A stretch of 64,000 nt of DNA from Ureibacillus terrenus (lineage in GTDB: Bacteria; Bacillota; Bacilli; Bacillales_A; Planococcaceae). The notes under the pieces were generated by a model. The model had not been told where the DNA came from and searched no databases. It was given only the letters and a program-made list of their open reading frames with translations. This document shows positions 56,355 to 64,000 of the stretch, piece by piece. Location of the stretch: positions 40,631 to 104,630 of the forward strand of contig NZ_VIGD01000013.1 in the NCBI RefSeq assembly GCF_006569205.1, in the 5' to 3' direction. A program made the position numbers and the translations under genes. How positions within the stretch are numbered: position 1 is the stretch's first letter; the number at the start of each line of letters is the position of its first letter.

Positions 56355-57349
56355 AGTGGCAAACTTTGGCCCAGGAAGTCATTAACGGAAAAGAACTTTC
56401 AAATGATGAAGCAATGTCAATCTTAAACGCGGATGATGATGAACTCCTGCCATTATTGCATGGCGCTTTCACCATCCGTAAACATTACTTCGGAAAAAAA
56501 GTAAAATTGAATATGATCATGAACGCGAAAAGCGGGTACTGCCCGGAAGATTGCGGCTATTGCGCCCAATCATCCAAATCCACCGCCAAAATTGAAAAGT
56601 ATCCGTTTATTACAAAAGAAGAAATTTTGGAAGGGGCAAAAATCGCTTTCGAAAATAAAATCGGGACGTACTGCATCGTGGCGAGCGGCCGGGGCCCAAC
56701 ACGCAAAGATGTGGATGTCGTCAGCGAAGCGGTTAAAGAAATCAAAGAAAAATACGGCTTAAAAATTTGCGCCTGCTTAGGGATTTTAAAAGAAGAACAG
56801 GCCCAGCAGCTAAAAGAGGCCGGAGTGGACCGCTACAACCATAACATCAATACATCCGCAAGACACCATTCATTTATTACAACAACCCATACGTACGAAG
56901 ACCGGGTAAATACAATCGAAATAGTGAAAAAACACGGCCTTTCCCCTTGTTCCGGGGCCATTATCGGCATGAAAGAAACAAAACAGGACGTGATTGATAT
57001 TGCCCGCGCCTTAAGAGAACTCGATGCGGATTCCATTCCGGTCAACTTCCTTCATGCCATTGAAGGGACAAAACTGGAAGGCACCAATGAGCTCAATCCG
57101 CGCTATTGCTTAAAAGTGCTTGCATTATTCCGCTATATGAATCCGACGAAGGAAATCCGCATTTCCGGCGGACGCGAAGTCAATCTCCGCTCCTTGCAGC
57201 CATTGGGATTATACGCCGCAAACAGCATTTTCGTCGGAGACTATTTAACAACGGAAGGACAAGAAACAAACCAGGATTTTCAAATGCTAGAGGATCTGGG
57301 ATTTGAAATCGAACTTACAGAGAAGCAGCAAGAATTATTGAACGCCTGA
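56351..57349 (+). CDS. bioB: Biotin synthase BioB
   Basis: A 332-residue radical-SAM enzyme that inserts sulfur into dethiobiotin. The [4Fe-4S] ligands are C64-x3-C68-x2-C71 in GYCPEDCGYCAQSS. NHNINTSARHH and SGGREVNLRSLQPLGL give the other ligands, including the Arg of the sulfur-donating cluster. It is the last gene of bioD-bioA-bioY-bioB and overlaps bioY by 4 nt. Its cluster supply is the suf system. Confidence 0.96.
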   Translation: MKWQTLAQEVINGKELSNDEAMSILNADDDELLPLLHGAFTIRKHYFGKKVKLNMIMNAKSGYCPEDCGYCAQSSKSTAKIEKYPFITKEEILEGAKIAFENKIGTYCIVASGRGPTRKDVDVVSEAVKEIKEKYGLKICACLGILKEEQAQQLKEAGVDRYNHNINTSARHHSFITTTHTYEDRVNTIEIVKKHGLSPCSGAIIGMKETKQDVIDIARALRELDADSIPVNFLHAIEGTKLEGTNELNPRYCLKVLALFRYMNPTKEIRISGGREVNLRSLQPLGLYAANSIFVGDYLTTEGQETNQDFQMLEDLGFEIELTEKQQELLNA

Positions 57350-57373
57350 TGAAATGGTTATAGAACGTAATCG

Positions 57374-57403
57374 GCAAAGGGGATTCATTCTTATCCTCTT
57401 TGC
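57374..57403 (+). terminator. bio operon terminator
   Basis: GCAAAGGGGAT and ATCCTCTTTGC pair around an 8-nt loop with one mismatch and are followed by TTTTTATTG. Confidence 0.8.
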
Positions 57404-57431
57404 TTTTTATTGTGTCTAAGAAAAAAATTCA

Positions 57432-57763
57432 CTCGGGCAGATGGTGGACTCTCTTGGGCATTTGGCATTTCCTGTTGGGCTGATAGAATCTCCTCTTGGG
57501 CGTTTAGCCCTTCCTCTCGGGCATACAGATGCACCCTTGGACATTTAACACTTCCTCTTGGGCGGATAGATGACTACCATGGGTATTTAGCTCTTCCTCT
57601 TGGGCGGATCTGCTATTCGCTCGGGCACTTGCAACTCCTTCTTGGGCGGGCAATTGCCTAACTTGGTCACTTAAAGCCTCTCCCCGGCAGATAGATGCCC
57701 CGTTTGCCCACATAAAGATTCTCCTTCGGCAGACAGTACGTTAACTTTTGCGCACAACACCCC
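57432..57763. repeat. Degenerate tandem repeat array 2, period 21 nt
   Basis: About 16 units with a nearly constant 21-nt period. Units begin CTTGGGC or CTCGGGC, continue with a variable A/G, then ATTTAG or GATAGA, and mostly end CTTCCT. Two unit forms alternate, one with GGATAGA and one with TTTAGC. It resembles array 1 at 33.8 kb in core, period and orientation. It has no long open frame and no exact repeats. It fills the gap between the bio terminator and the next small gene. Confidence 0.8.
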
Positions 57764-57868
57764 TTTTCATTAATTTAAGTTCCATATCCTGCTCCCATGT
57801 TCCCGCCGTTACTTTTCCCATGCAAACACATATACTACAAAAGATAATGGATCAGGGGGAGCAGGAGG

Positions 57869-58147
57869 ATGACAAACGATTTTTATCCATTTTATCAGCC
57901 AAATCGCCAAAATCAGACGTCCTCAGAGAACAGGAGCAGAAATCAATCTGAAATCAAGTTTGCCAAAATATCCATATTCGGCCAAATTCTTTCTGTCATC
58001 GGGGGGATCATCTCCATTTATGCACAATTTTTGTCACTGGAAAAATTTGAGTCGGAACAACCAAACAATGATGAAAGAATCAGGAATCTTGAAAAGCAAA
58101 TCCAATATTTGACTCAGCAAATAGAAAATCAAAAAAAGAACTATTAG
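57869..58147 (+). CDS. Small hypothetical membrane/coiled-coil protein
   Basis: A 92-residue protein, family not recognised. A polar N-terminus (about 1-30, rich in Asn, Gln, Arg and Ser) is followed by one hydrophobic segment (about 31-53, ISIFGQILSVIGGIISIYAQ) and a C-terminal heptad-rich helix (about 65-90, RIRNLEKQIQYLTQQIENQ) likely to form a coiled coil. GGGGGA stands 8 nt before the ATG. It directly follows repeat array 2 and precedes a terminator, so it is a single gene. Confidence 0.65.
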   Translation: MTNDFYPFYQPNRQNQTSSENRSRNQSEIKFAKISIFGQILSVIGGIISIYAQFLSLEKFESEQPNNDERIRNLEKQIQYLTQQIENQKKNY

Positions 58148-58150
58148 AAA

Positions 58151-58192
58151 AGCTTGCAAAAAAGCCTTAATGGATCTTTTCGCAAGCTTTCA
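58151..58192 (+). terminator. Terminator of the small membrane protein gene
   Basis: AAAGCTTGC and GCAAGCTTT form the base of a hairpin with further partial pairing inside; CATTTAATG follows on the plus strand and TTTTC on the minus strand. Confidence 0.6.
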
Positions 58193-58274
58193 TTTAATGA
58201 AAAAACATGGCATATACTACTAATCTATCTGTATTGGGCTTGAATAAATGTTCTTCCGCAAAACCGCCTCGCAT

Positions 58275-58853
58275 TCATTTAACCACAATCAATTTCTTTT
58301 CAACCGGAACTATTTCTTTTTCCTGCAAAGGCTGCGCTTGTTTTCCGAAAGGCATTTGGGCTATGAGCTTCCAACTTTCAGGAATATTCCATTCCGGTTT
58401 TATGGCCACTTCCACATGTTGTAGGGATGCGGCATACCCCACTGCTTCCAAGCCTGTCCAAATTACATATTGAAGCATGCCCTGGTTTTGGTGCCCCCAT
58501 TCTTCGAACGCATCATGAAGATGAGGCATTTTTTCTTGAAACTCCTTGATGACATCCCGATCTTGGAAAAATAAAATCGTACCATGACCATTGCGGTAGC
58601 CTTCAATTCGTTCAAGCGTCCGGGAAATGTCACCCTTATTTTTTTCGCGGGCAATTTTTTCGGCACTGTCCCAAAGCTCCTTATGGCTATCTCCAAACAA
58701 AACGGCCACACGGGTTTCTTGTCCATTGAACGCAGTCGGTGTATGGTTCAACGCTGACTTCACAATTTCAACAACTTCATCGTCCGGTACAACGGCTTCA
58801 TCTTCCAACACACGTATGGAACGGCGGTTTTTGATTGCTTCGAAAAATTCCAT
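58275..58853 (-). CDS. Nitroreductase family protein
   Basis: A 192-residue FMN-dependent oxidoreductase of the nitroreductase superfamily. NRRSIRVLEDEAV near the N-terminus is the FMN phosphate-binding loop, SALNHTPTAFNGQETRVAVL the substrate and flavin loop, and WTGLEAVGYAASLQHV the dimer helix. The length and order match B. subtilis YfhC-type proteins. The physiological substrate is unknown. It has its own AT-rich upstream region and no operon partner. Confidence 0.87.
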   Translation of the reverse strand: MEFFEAIKNRRSIRVLEDEAVVPDDEVVEIVKSALNHTPTAFNGQETRVAVLFGDSHKELWDSAEKIAREKNKGDISRTLERIEGYRNGHGTILFFQDRDVIKEFQEKMPHLHDAFEEWGHQNQGMLQYVIWTGLEAVGYAASLQHVEVAIKPEWNIPESWKLIAQMPFGKQAQPLQEKEIVPVEKKLIVVK

Positions 58854-59039
58854 TTTTGTTACTGCCTCCTTCGATTCAATTTTCTAGTACTATTAATAAC
58901 ATAATTTTTCCAAAATAGCATTTCTAATGCCTGACAATCTGATGAAGATTTCAACATCATTCAATATGGATTCGTAAAGTCTTCTTATACATTGCCAGAT
59001 TAATTTTTAATCACAAATCTGTTACCATTCAAACATGAA

Positions 59040-59076
59040 AAACGGGCGGATGAAGATTTTCATCCGTCCGTTTTTG
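59040..59076 (-). terminator. Terminator of the siderophore transporter operon
   Basis: AACGGGCGGATGAA and TTCATCCGTCCGTT pair almost perfectly (one G-U) around a 4-nt loop, with A and T runs on both sides. Confidence 0.9.
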
Positions 59077-59104
59077 GCATAAAAATCTTTGCCGCTTGCC
59101 GGCA

Positions 59105-59920
59105 TCACCAGCTTTTCACCAATTGATTATGATGTCTCCCAATCGGAACAATGGAAGGGGATAAAGAAACCGGATCTTGAATGACCGTGCAATCCAGTCC
59201 AAAGACATCCTTGATTAATTGGCTGCTGATCACTTCCGACGGCGTTCCTTCCGCCACAAGCTTCCCTTTTTGGAAGGCAAAAATATAGTCTGCATATCGG
59301 GCTGACAGATTAATGTCATGAAGCACCAGGACGATCGTCGTGCCGCGCTTTCTGTTCAAATCCGTCAACATATCCAAAATTTCCACCTGATATGTGATAT
59401 CCAAATATGTCGTCGGTTCATCCAAAAATAAAATATCGGTCTGCTGGGCGAGGGCCATTGCAATCCATACCCGCTGTCTTTGTCCGCCTGAAAGTTCATC
59501 GAGATAACAATCAGCCAAATCGGAAATGTTCATGATTTCCATCGCTTCGCTGATTGCTTCATCGTCTTTAGCGGTCCATCCTTTTAGAAACGAATGGTGC
59601 GGAAATCTGCCGCGTCCCACCAAATCGGCGACCGTAATCCCTTCCGGAACAACGGGTGATTGCGGCAAATACCCTAACACACGAGCCAATTGCTTTGTCG
59701 GAAATTGATGGAGGGGTTTTCCATCCAACAGTACTTGGCCGCTGGTCGGCTTGATTAATCTGGCCATCGTTTTCAACAACGTCGATTTTCCGCATCCATT
59801 CCCCCCGATGATGACGCTGATCTTGTTGCTTGGAATGGTGATGGTCACATCTTGCAAAACGTTTTTTTTCTCATACCCCGCATAAAGATTTTCAGCTTTC
59901 AGCACGTGTGCAGGTTTCAT
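59105..59920 (-). CDS. Iron-siderophore ABC transporter ATPase (FecE/YusV-like)
   Basis: A 271-residue FhuC/FecE-type ATPase. Walker A is GGNGCGKST, the signature [18 protein letters not shown] is typical of siderophore ATPases, and Walker B is ILFLDEPTTYLD. LVLHDINLSARYADYIFAF includes the switch histidine. It powers ferric-siderophore uptake. Its ATG touches the stop of the upstream permease. A dedicated ATPase in the operon differs from B. subtilis, where YusV is shared among several systems. Confidence 0.92.
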   Translation of the reverse strand: MKPAHVLKAENLYAGYEKKNVLQDVTITIPSNKISVIIGGNGCGKSTLLKTMARLIKPTSGQVLLDGKPLHQFPTKQLARVLGYLPQSPVVPEGITVADLVGRGRFPHHSFLKGWTAKDDEAISEAMEIMNISDLADCYLDELSGGQRQRVWIAMALAQQTDILFLDEPTTYLDITYQVEILDMLTDLNRKRGTTIVLVLHDINLSARYADYIFAFQKGKLVAEGTPSEVISSQLIKDVFGLDCTVIQDPVSLSPSIVPIGRHHNQLVKSW

Positions 59921-60948
59921 TACAATCCACCCTTTCGATTCAATCGGACTAATAAATAGAGCAAATAAGGCGCGCCCAGGATTCCGGTGATGACCCCGAC
60001 AGGATAGCGGGCTTCAAAGGCATGTTGGCCAATCAGATCCGCCGCCAGCACCAAGATCACTCCGACAAGCCCTGAAGGAACGATGTTGGAATAGCCGGAA
60101 CCCATGATCCGGTTGGCAATGGGACCTGACAGAAACGCGACAAAAGCAATCGGACCTGTTGTTGCCGTCGCCAAGGCAATCATCAAAACGGAGCTAAGCA
60201 TCAGCATGATTCTGGCTTTATTCACATTCACGCCAAGGGAAGTCGCCGTCTGATCGCCCAATTCCATCATCTCCAAATGCTTTCCATAAACCAGCAAAAT
60301 GGGCGTAAAAAGAATCACAATGATGAGCAGCGGGTAAAGGGTTTCCATCTTCAGGCCATTCAAACTGCCGCTGAGCCATCGCATTGCTGCAGGCAAATCA
60401 TGCTGGTTTCCGATCAAAAGCAGATAGGAAATGACGGAATTGAGCATCGCCTGAATGCCGATGCCGATTAAAATCAGCCGTCCGATGGAAAAAGAGCTGC
60501 CCTTTGCCAACAAATAAATAACGAAAACCGTCACCAGTCCGCCAATTACCGCGGCAATGGAAGTGACCATAAGACTTCCGTGCAGAATCAGGATGGAAAA
60601 TACTGCTGCGGCACTGGAACCGGTTGTAATTCCGATGACATTCGGATTGGCAAGGGGATTGCGAAGCATCGTTTGAAACACATATCCCCCCGCCCCGAAG
60701 GCAAACCCCGCAAATACTCCTGCCACCATCCGGGGAAGCCGGATCGTACCTACCGCAAAGGAGGCACCCTTTACTTCCTCCCCGAATAGAACCCGCAACA
60801 CATCTTGAACTGGATAAATCGTGTTGCCCAGCATCAGCGACAAAAAACATAGGGCAAAGGAAATGAGGCATAGTAGCAATGTCAATAATGCATAACGACG
60901 ACGTTTTCTTGATCGGGCTTTCCGAATTAACTGCAATGTCTCCATCAT
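59920..60948 (-). CDS. FecCD-family iron-siderophore permease
   Basis: A 342-residue permease with about nine hydrophobic segments and a basic N-terminus (RKARSRKRRR). RMVAGVFAGFAFGAGGYVFQTMLRNPLANPNVIG is the BtuC/FecD signature. GPIAFVAFLSGPIANRIMGSG forms the ATPase coupling region. It pairs with the second permease, whose stop it overlaps by 4 nt. Confidence 0.93.
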   Translation of the reverse strand: MMETLQLIRKARSRKRRRYALLTLLLCLISFALCFLSLMLGNTIYPVQDVLRVLFGEEVKGASFAVGTIRLPRMVAGVFAGFAFGAGGYVFQTMLRNPLANPNVIGITTGSSAAAVFSILILHGSLMVTSIAAVIGGLVTVFVIYLLAKGSSFSIGRLILIGIGIQAMLNSVISYLLLIGNQHDLPAAMRWLSGSLNGLKMETLYPLLIIVILFTPILLVYGKHLEMMELGDQTATSLGVNVNKARIMLMLSSVLMIALATATTGPIAFVAFLSGPIANRIMGSGYSNIVPSGLVGVILVLAADLIGQHAFEARYPVGVITGILGAPYLLYLLVRLNRKGGL

Positions 60949-61982
60949 AGTTCACGAACTTTCGCTTTCATGGTAATGAAAATTAAAATAGGAGCGCCGA
61001 TAAAGGCGGTCACCACCCCGACTTCCAATTCTCCGGGGCTGCCCAGAAGCCTTCCGCACACATCCGACAAGGTTAAAACTGCCGCTCCGGCAAGGGCGGA
61101 CATCGGAATGAGATATCGCATATCCGGCCCGATTATTAAGCGTATCACATGAGTGGCAAGCAATCCGACAAAGCCGATCGGGCCTGCCAGGGCTGTGGCA
61201 GCACCGCATAAAACGATCGCCCCGAATGCAGCAAGCAGCCGAATGAAGCCAATCCGTACACCCAAACTGGCCGCAACTTCATCCCCCAAAAGCATCGCAT
61301 TTAAGGCAGGAGCTGTAAAGATGGCAATTAGGAACCCCGCCACAAGAAATGGAAGGAAAGTCCAAACGGAATCCCATGTGCCGGAACCTGTGCTGCCGAC
61401 TTGCCAAAAACGGAATTGGTCCATCACATTGGTGCGGGGAATCATGATGGCAGAAACAAGGGAAGAGAAAATGGCGCTTGTCGCAGCCCCTGCCAAAACA
61501 AGTTTCAATGGTGTGGCCCCGCCGCTTCCCATGGAACCAATCGAATATACCAAGATGGCAGTAACCATTGCCCCGGCAATCGCAAGCCAAATATATTGGC
61601 TTGGAGCACTGATATGCAAGAAAGCGATTCCGCTGACGACAAAAAGGGATGCTCCCGTATTGACGCCCAAAATGCTCGGGTCCGCAATCGGATTGCGGGT
61701 CACCGATTGCATCAAGGCCCCGGAAACCCCCAGAGCCGCTCCCGTCATCAGGCTGAAAATAGTCCGAACCACCCTTTGCCGTACGACATTCGCTTCATGA
61801 CTGTCCACCTGGGAATGGAACAGCCCATCCACGAGATCCTCCCAACTGATGACCCTGGAACCAAATAATAAAGAAGAAATGATGCAACCTCCCAATAAAA
61901 GCACCATTACTGTGAGCAGGGCAAAAAACTTTTTGGGGATGAAACGCTGCGGTTTGTCTTTAAATGCTGCGGTTTTCTTCAT
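60945..61982 (-). CDS. FecCD-family iron-siderophore permease
   Basis: A 345-residue permease paralogous to its neighbour. LMTGAALGVSGALMQSVTRNPIADPSILGVNTGAS is the signature helix pair, and GPIGFVGLLATHVIRLIIGPDMRYLIPMSALAGA the coupling region. The two permeases form the heterodimeric pore. Its start lies 6 nt beyond the binding-protein stop, with a short basic N-terminus before the first helix. Confidence 0.93.
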   Translation of the reverse strand: MKKTAAFKDKPQRFIPKKFFALLTVMVLLLGGCIISSLLFGSRVISWEDLVDGLFHSQVDSHEANVVRQRVVRTIFSLMTGAALGVSGALMQSVTRNPIADPSILGVNTGASLFVVSGIAFLHISAPSQYIWLAIAGAMVTAILVYSIGSMGSGGATPLKLVLAGAATSAIFSSLVSAIMIPRTNVMDQFRFWQVGSTGSGTWDSVWTFLPFLVAGFLIAIFTAPALNAMLLGDEVAASLGVRIGFIRLLAAFGAIVLCGAATALAGPIGFVGLLATHVIRLIIGPDMRYLIPMSALAGAAVLTLSDVCGRLLGSPGELEVGVVTAFIGAPILIFITMKAKVREL

Positions 61983-61988
61983 ATTAAT

Positions 61989-63035
61989 TTATTTTTTTGC
62001 CGCTTCCGCAAGCAAACTCAAATATTCGTCAATGGTGTACGCAATGGAAAGCGGATTCGGATTGCCTGCTGCAGCCAATGGTGTATTATCGCCAATCACT
62101 GCAACAGCTCCTTTTTGAATGGCTGGCACTTTGCCTAAAATCGGATCTTTTTGAAGAGCTTTTAATGTTTCTTCTGTTCCATATGTCACGATGATGTCCA
62201 AATCATTCAGCACATCCGCGTTTTCCGCGCTCACTTCAATGTAGAAGCTGTCTTGGTCGCCAATATGTTTTTTCAGACTGTAAGAATATTCCATTCCCAA
62301 CTCTTCAAGAAATTCACCGCGCGGGTCTTGTGTCGTATAAATGTAGAATTTTGATAAATCCGTTGCATCGATGGAAGCGAAAGCCGCTTTTTTACCTTTG
62401 AGTTCAGGATATTGGCTTACCTTTTCCTTAATCAAGTTCTCAGTGTCTTGAATCAACCGCTTTCCTTCTTTTTCCATCCCCATTCCTTTGGCATTATATA
62501 AAATTTGATCCCTCCAGGAAATGACCCATGGCTTTTCGGGATAAGCCACAACCGGTGCAATTTGGCTTAATAGATCGTATTCTTCTTTCGTAATGCCTGA
62601 ATATGCCGCAAGAATGACATCCGGCTGACTGTCCGCAATCGCTTCGAAATCAAGACCATCTGTATCATGGAAAATATTTGTATTTTCCACACCAAGTTCT
62701 TTTAATTTTTCTTTCGTCCATGGGAGCATGCCGCTGTCATCCTGGACGCCATAGTTGGCAGCCGAAAAACCGACAGGGACGACCCCCAAAGCGAGGGCTA
62801 CATCATGGTTCGACCAGGCAATTGTCGCGACGCGTTCCGGTTTTTTCTCAATTACCGTTTCACCAAAAGCATGTTTGATGACGATTGGATATTCTGATGT
62901 TGAACCACCGTTTTCATTGTCCGATTTGTTCTGTCCGGAATCTTTGCCGGCAGATTGATCCGAGCAGGCTGCCAGAATAAACACTAAAATTGCCGCAAAT
63001 ATCTTCAATAAAAAGGAAACATGTTTTTTATTCAC
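61989..63035 (-). CDS. Iron-siderophore binding lipoprotein
   Basis: A 348-residue class III binding lipoprotein. The signal peptide ends in ILAAC with the lipidated cysteine at 24. HAFGETVIEKKPERVATIAWSNHDVALALGVVPVG starts the domain in the manner of YfiY/FecB-type ferric-hydroxamate or citrate-hydroxamate receptors. KPWVISWRDQILYNAKGMG is the central helix region. The ligand is not predictable, though YfiY-type proteins bind schizokinen-like siderophores. It is the first gene of the Fur-controlled operon. Confidence 0.92.
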   Translation of the reverse strand: MNKKHVSFLLKIFAAILVFILAACSDQSAGKDSGQNKSDNENGGSTSEYPIVIKHAFGETVIEKKPERVATIAWSNHDVALALGVVPVGFSAANYGVQDDSGMLPWTKEKLKELGVENTNIFHDTDGLDFEAIADSQPDVILAAYSGITKEEYDLLSQIAPVVAYPEKPWVISWRDQILYNAKGMGMEKEGKRLIQDTENLIKEKVSQYPELKGKKAAFASIDATDLSKFYIYTTQDPRGEFLEELGMEYSYSLKKHIGDQDSFYIEVSAENADVLNDLDIIVTYGTEETLKALQKDPILGKVPAIQKGAVAVIGDNTPLAAAGNPNPLSIAYTIDEYLSLLAEAAKK

Positions 63036-63060
63036 AAGTTTGCACCTCTCACTATGTATT

Positions 63061-63075
63061 TGATAATAATTATCA
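63061..63075. promoter_or_regulatory. Fur box
   Basis: TGATAATAATTATCA is an exact match to the Bacillus 7-1-7 Fur box. It stands 26 bp upstream of the binding-protein start. Iron-loaded Fur would repress the siderophore transporter. Confidence 0.92.
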
Positions 63076-63235
63076 TTTTCATTGTAAATATATATTTTGC
63101 AAAAACGATTGTCAATTCCCTTTTTTTAATTAATAACGAAAATTTTTTAATCATCCCGAAATAATCTCGATTGCGGAAGAGTTATGCATTGATGGCATTG
63201 TTCAAAAATTATATGTAAGAAAATATCCAATAATA

Positions 63236-63274
63236 AAAACACTTTGCCTCTGTTTCCTTGCGGCAAAGTGTTTT
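63236..63274 (-). terminator. Terminator left of the last gene
   Basis: AACACTTTGCC and GGCAAAGTGTT pair perfectly around a 12-nt loop, followed on the minus strand by TTTTTATTATTG. Confidence 0.88.
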
Positions 63275-63304
63275 TATTTATGAATGCAACGATTTTTACT
63301 TCCT

Positions 63305-63859
63305 TCATGTGCGGCCGATATCGATGACAATGACGGGTTCGCGGCCTTCCAAAGCATATACATCAAACATCATGCGGTTCTGCGGAAAAGCCAATTTGGA
63401 CGCTTGTTTTTTGTTTCTTCTGTCCATATCATTTAAATTTTCATTTAACGAAGGGGAAGCTTTCAAAATGATATAATCCACATCTAAAATGCGGCACAAC
63501 TCAATCAGCTCGATCAGTGCCTTGATTTCAATGCCTTTGTTCTGATACGGATCGTTTAAAGAGATTTCATTCACCACAAGAAATTTAATGTAGGATTCAT
63601 TCAATTCTTTTTCAAAATGTTTCAGGAAGGAAACCATCAGCAGATAATCTTCGCGGGAAAAACCTTTTGCCATCGATAACATTTTTGCCGGGGCGGCGAA
63701 AAAGGAATTATAAATTTTAAAATGAAAATATCCAACCGTTTCCTGAATTTCATTCAAACGGTTAATATTTGACCAGCCATGGATGATGGGATATTCGGGA
63801 TTCTTTTCAATGGAAGTATCCATCCGGATATAATGATGGTTATGCTCTTCGAAAATCAC
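63305..63859 (-). CDS. Hypothetical protein, possibly GNAT-like
   Basis: About 185 residues, family not recognised. The middle (about 110-150) reads NEISLNDPYQNKGIEIKALIELIELCRILDVDYIILKASPS. The Q-x-K-G turn followed by a long helix and a strand recalls the acetyl-CoA site of GNAT acetyltransferases, though weakly. The frame stays open nine codons further to a GTG at 63886, but that GTG lies inside an inverted-repeat arm. I therefore prefer the GTG at 63859 with AGGAAG about 9 nt upstream. The 5' part may have been altered by the repeat. Confidence 0.55.
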   Translation of the reverse strand: MIFEEHNHHYIRMDTSIEKNPEYPIIHGWSNINRLNEIQETVGYFHFKIYNSFFAAPAKMLSMAKGFSREDYLLMVSFLKHFEKELNESYIKFLVVNEISLNDPYQNKGIEIKALIELIELCRILDVDYIILKASPSLNENLNDMDRRNKKQASKLAFPQNRMMFDVYALEGREPVIVIDIGRT

Positions 63860-63882
63860 ATCCGGCCGCTTCCTGTAAATTA

Positions 63883-63941
63883 GCACATTATTTCAGAATC
63901 CCTTTTTCAAATTATTTCGGACGGATTCTGAAATAATGTGC
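63883..63941. repeat. Perfect 19-bp inverted repeat
   Basis: GCACATTATTTCAGAATCC at 63883-63901 is exactly inverted at 63923-63941 around a 21-nt loop that itself resembles one repeat unit (TCAAATTATTTCGGA). Its outer arm covers the upstream end of the neighbouring open frame. Confidence 0.85.
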
Positions 63942-64000
63942 AAAATCTTTGCGAATTATTCCAGGTTTTGCAGATTATTTCCGAACATTTGCACATTATT
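63883..64000. repeat. Degenerate repeat array 3, period about 21 nt (truncated by window)
   Basis: About five units, at least one inverted, built on TTTGCACATTATTTC followed by A/C-G-A-A and a short variable part. Units start about 20-21 nt apart and run off the window end. The GCACAT-A-ATT core resembles the GGGCACATAATTCC core of array 1. Confidence 0.72.

Overview
The window looks like chromosomal DNA of an aerobic, spore-forming Gram-positive bacterium of the Bacillales, probably a Planococcaceae/Caryophanaceae relative such as Ureibacillus or Lysinibacillus. The evidence is Bacillus-type Shine-Dalgarno sites, frequent TTG and GTG starts, a sporulation gene (yunB), Bacillus-like gene order in the yut/yun and yus blocks, a sufCDSUB operon, and a bioD-bioA-bioY-bioB operon, which is the arrangement known from Lysinibacillus sphaericus. 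I see no rRNA, tRNA, prophage, transposase or CRISPR array. Most genes are on the minus strand. The taxonomic call is an inference from gene content.

Layout. 1-7.5 kb: yutJ (start only, with two Rex-type boxes), yuzB, yutF, yutE, a DUF3055 gene, yutD, lipA, yunB, yunD, yunE, yunF. 7.6-22.1 kb: a sulfur-assimilation island. It holds yezD, ssuE and a RibR-like gene split by a frameshift. These are followed by a long minus-strand run of sbp-cysT-cysW-cysA, an SfnB-like flavoenzyme, an LLM monooxygenase, a sulfonate-type ABC transporter and a thioredoxin-like protein, and then by the divergent cysH-sat-cysC operon. 22.4-27.7 kb: suf operon. 28.2-29.1 kb: gltC. 29.1-32.0 kb: metNPQ under a SAM riboswitch. 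32.0-33.6 kb: yusE, yusF, gcvH and an Spx/ArsC-like gene. 34.1-39.5 kb: fadN-fadA-fadE beta-oxidation operon with two FadR-type boxes. 39.8-53.4 kb: mostly single genes (thioredoxin, nitronate monooxygenase, MMPL transporter, C39-like protease, 5'-3' exonuclease, UbiB-like kinase, phosphoesterase, lipoprotein, B12/radical-SAM protein, Bcr-type exporter, DUF554). 53.7-57.3 kb: biotin operon with a BirA operator. 58.3-63.1 kb: nitroreductase and a Fur-boxed siderophore ABC transporter. The window ends in a repeat array.

The strongest candidate for something undescribed is a leader-RNA family in the sulfur island. Transcripts for ribR, sbp-cysTWA and cysH each begin with the same small kinked hairpin. 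It has a 4-bp inner stem, an A(C)AAA loop, and a GA-versus-A internal loop. The 3' strand of its outer stem is also the first part of a following terminator-like hairpin. The two folds exclude each other, as in an antitermination switch. By contrast, the methionine-uptake operon uses an ordinary SAM riboswitch.

Other unusual structure: three noncoding arrays of degenerate repeats with a period of about 21 nt (33.76-34.06, 57.43-57.76 and 63.88-64.0 kb) that share a GGGCA/TGCACAT-type core; a RibR homologue split at an A7 run; a sulfonate ATPase gene with no usable start in frame; a yunB ribosome-binding site inside a perfect terminator hairpin; and a gltC gene that appears to start with CTG.
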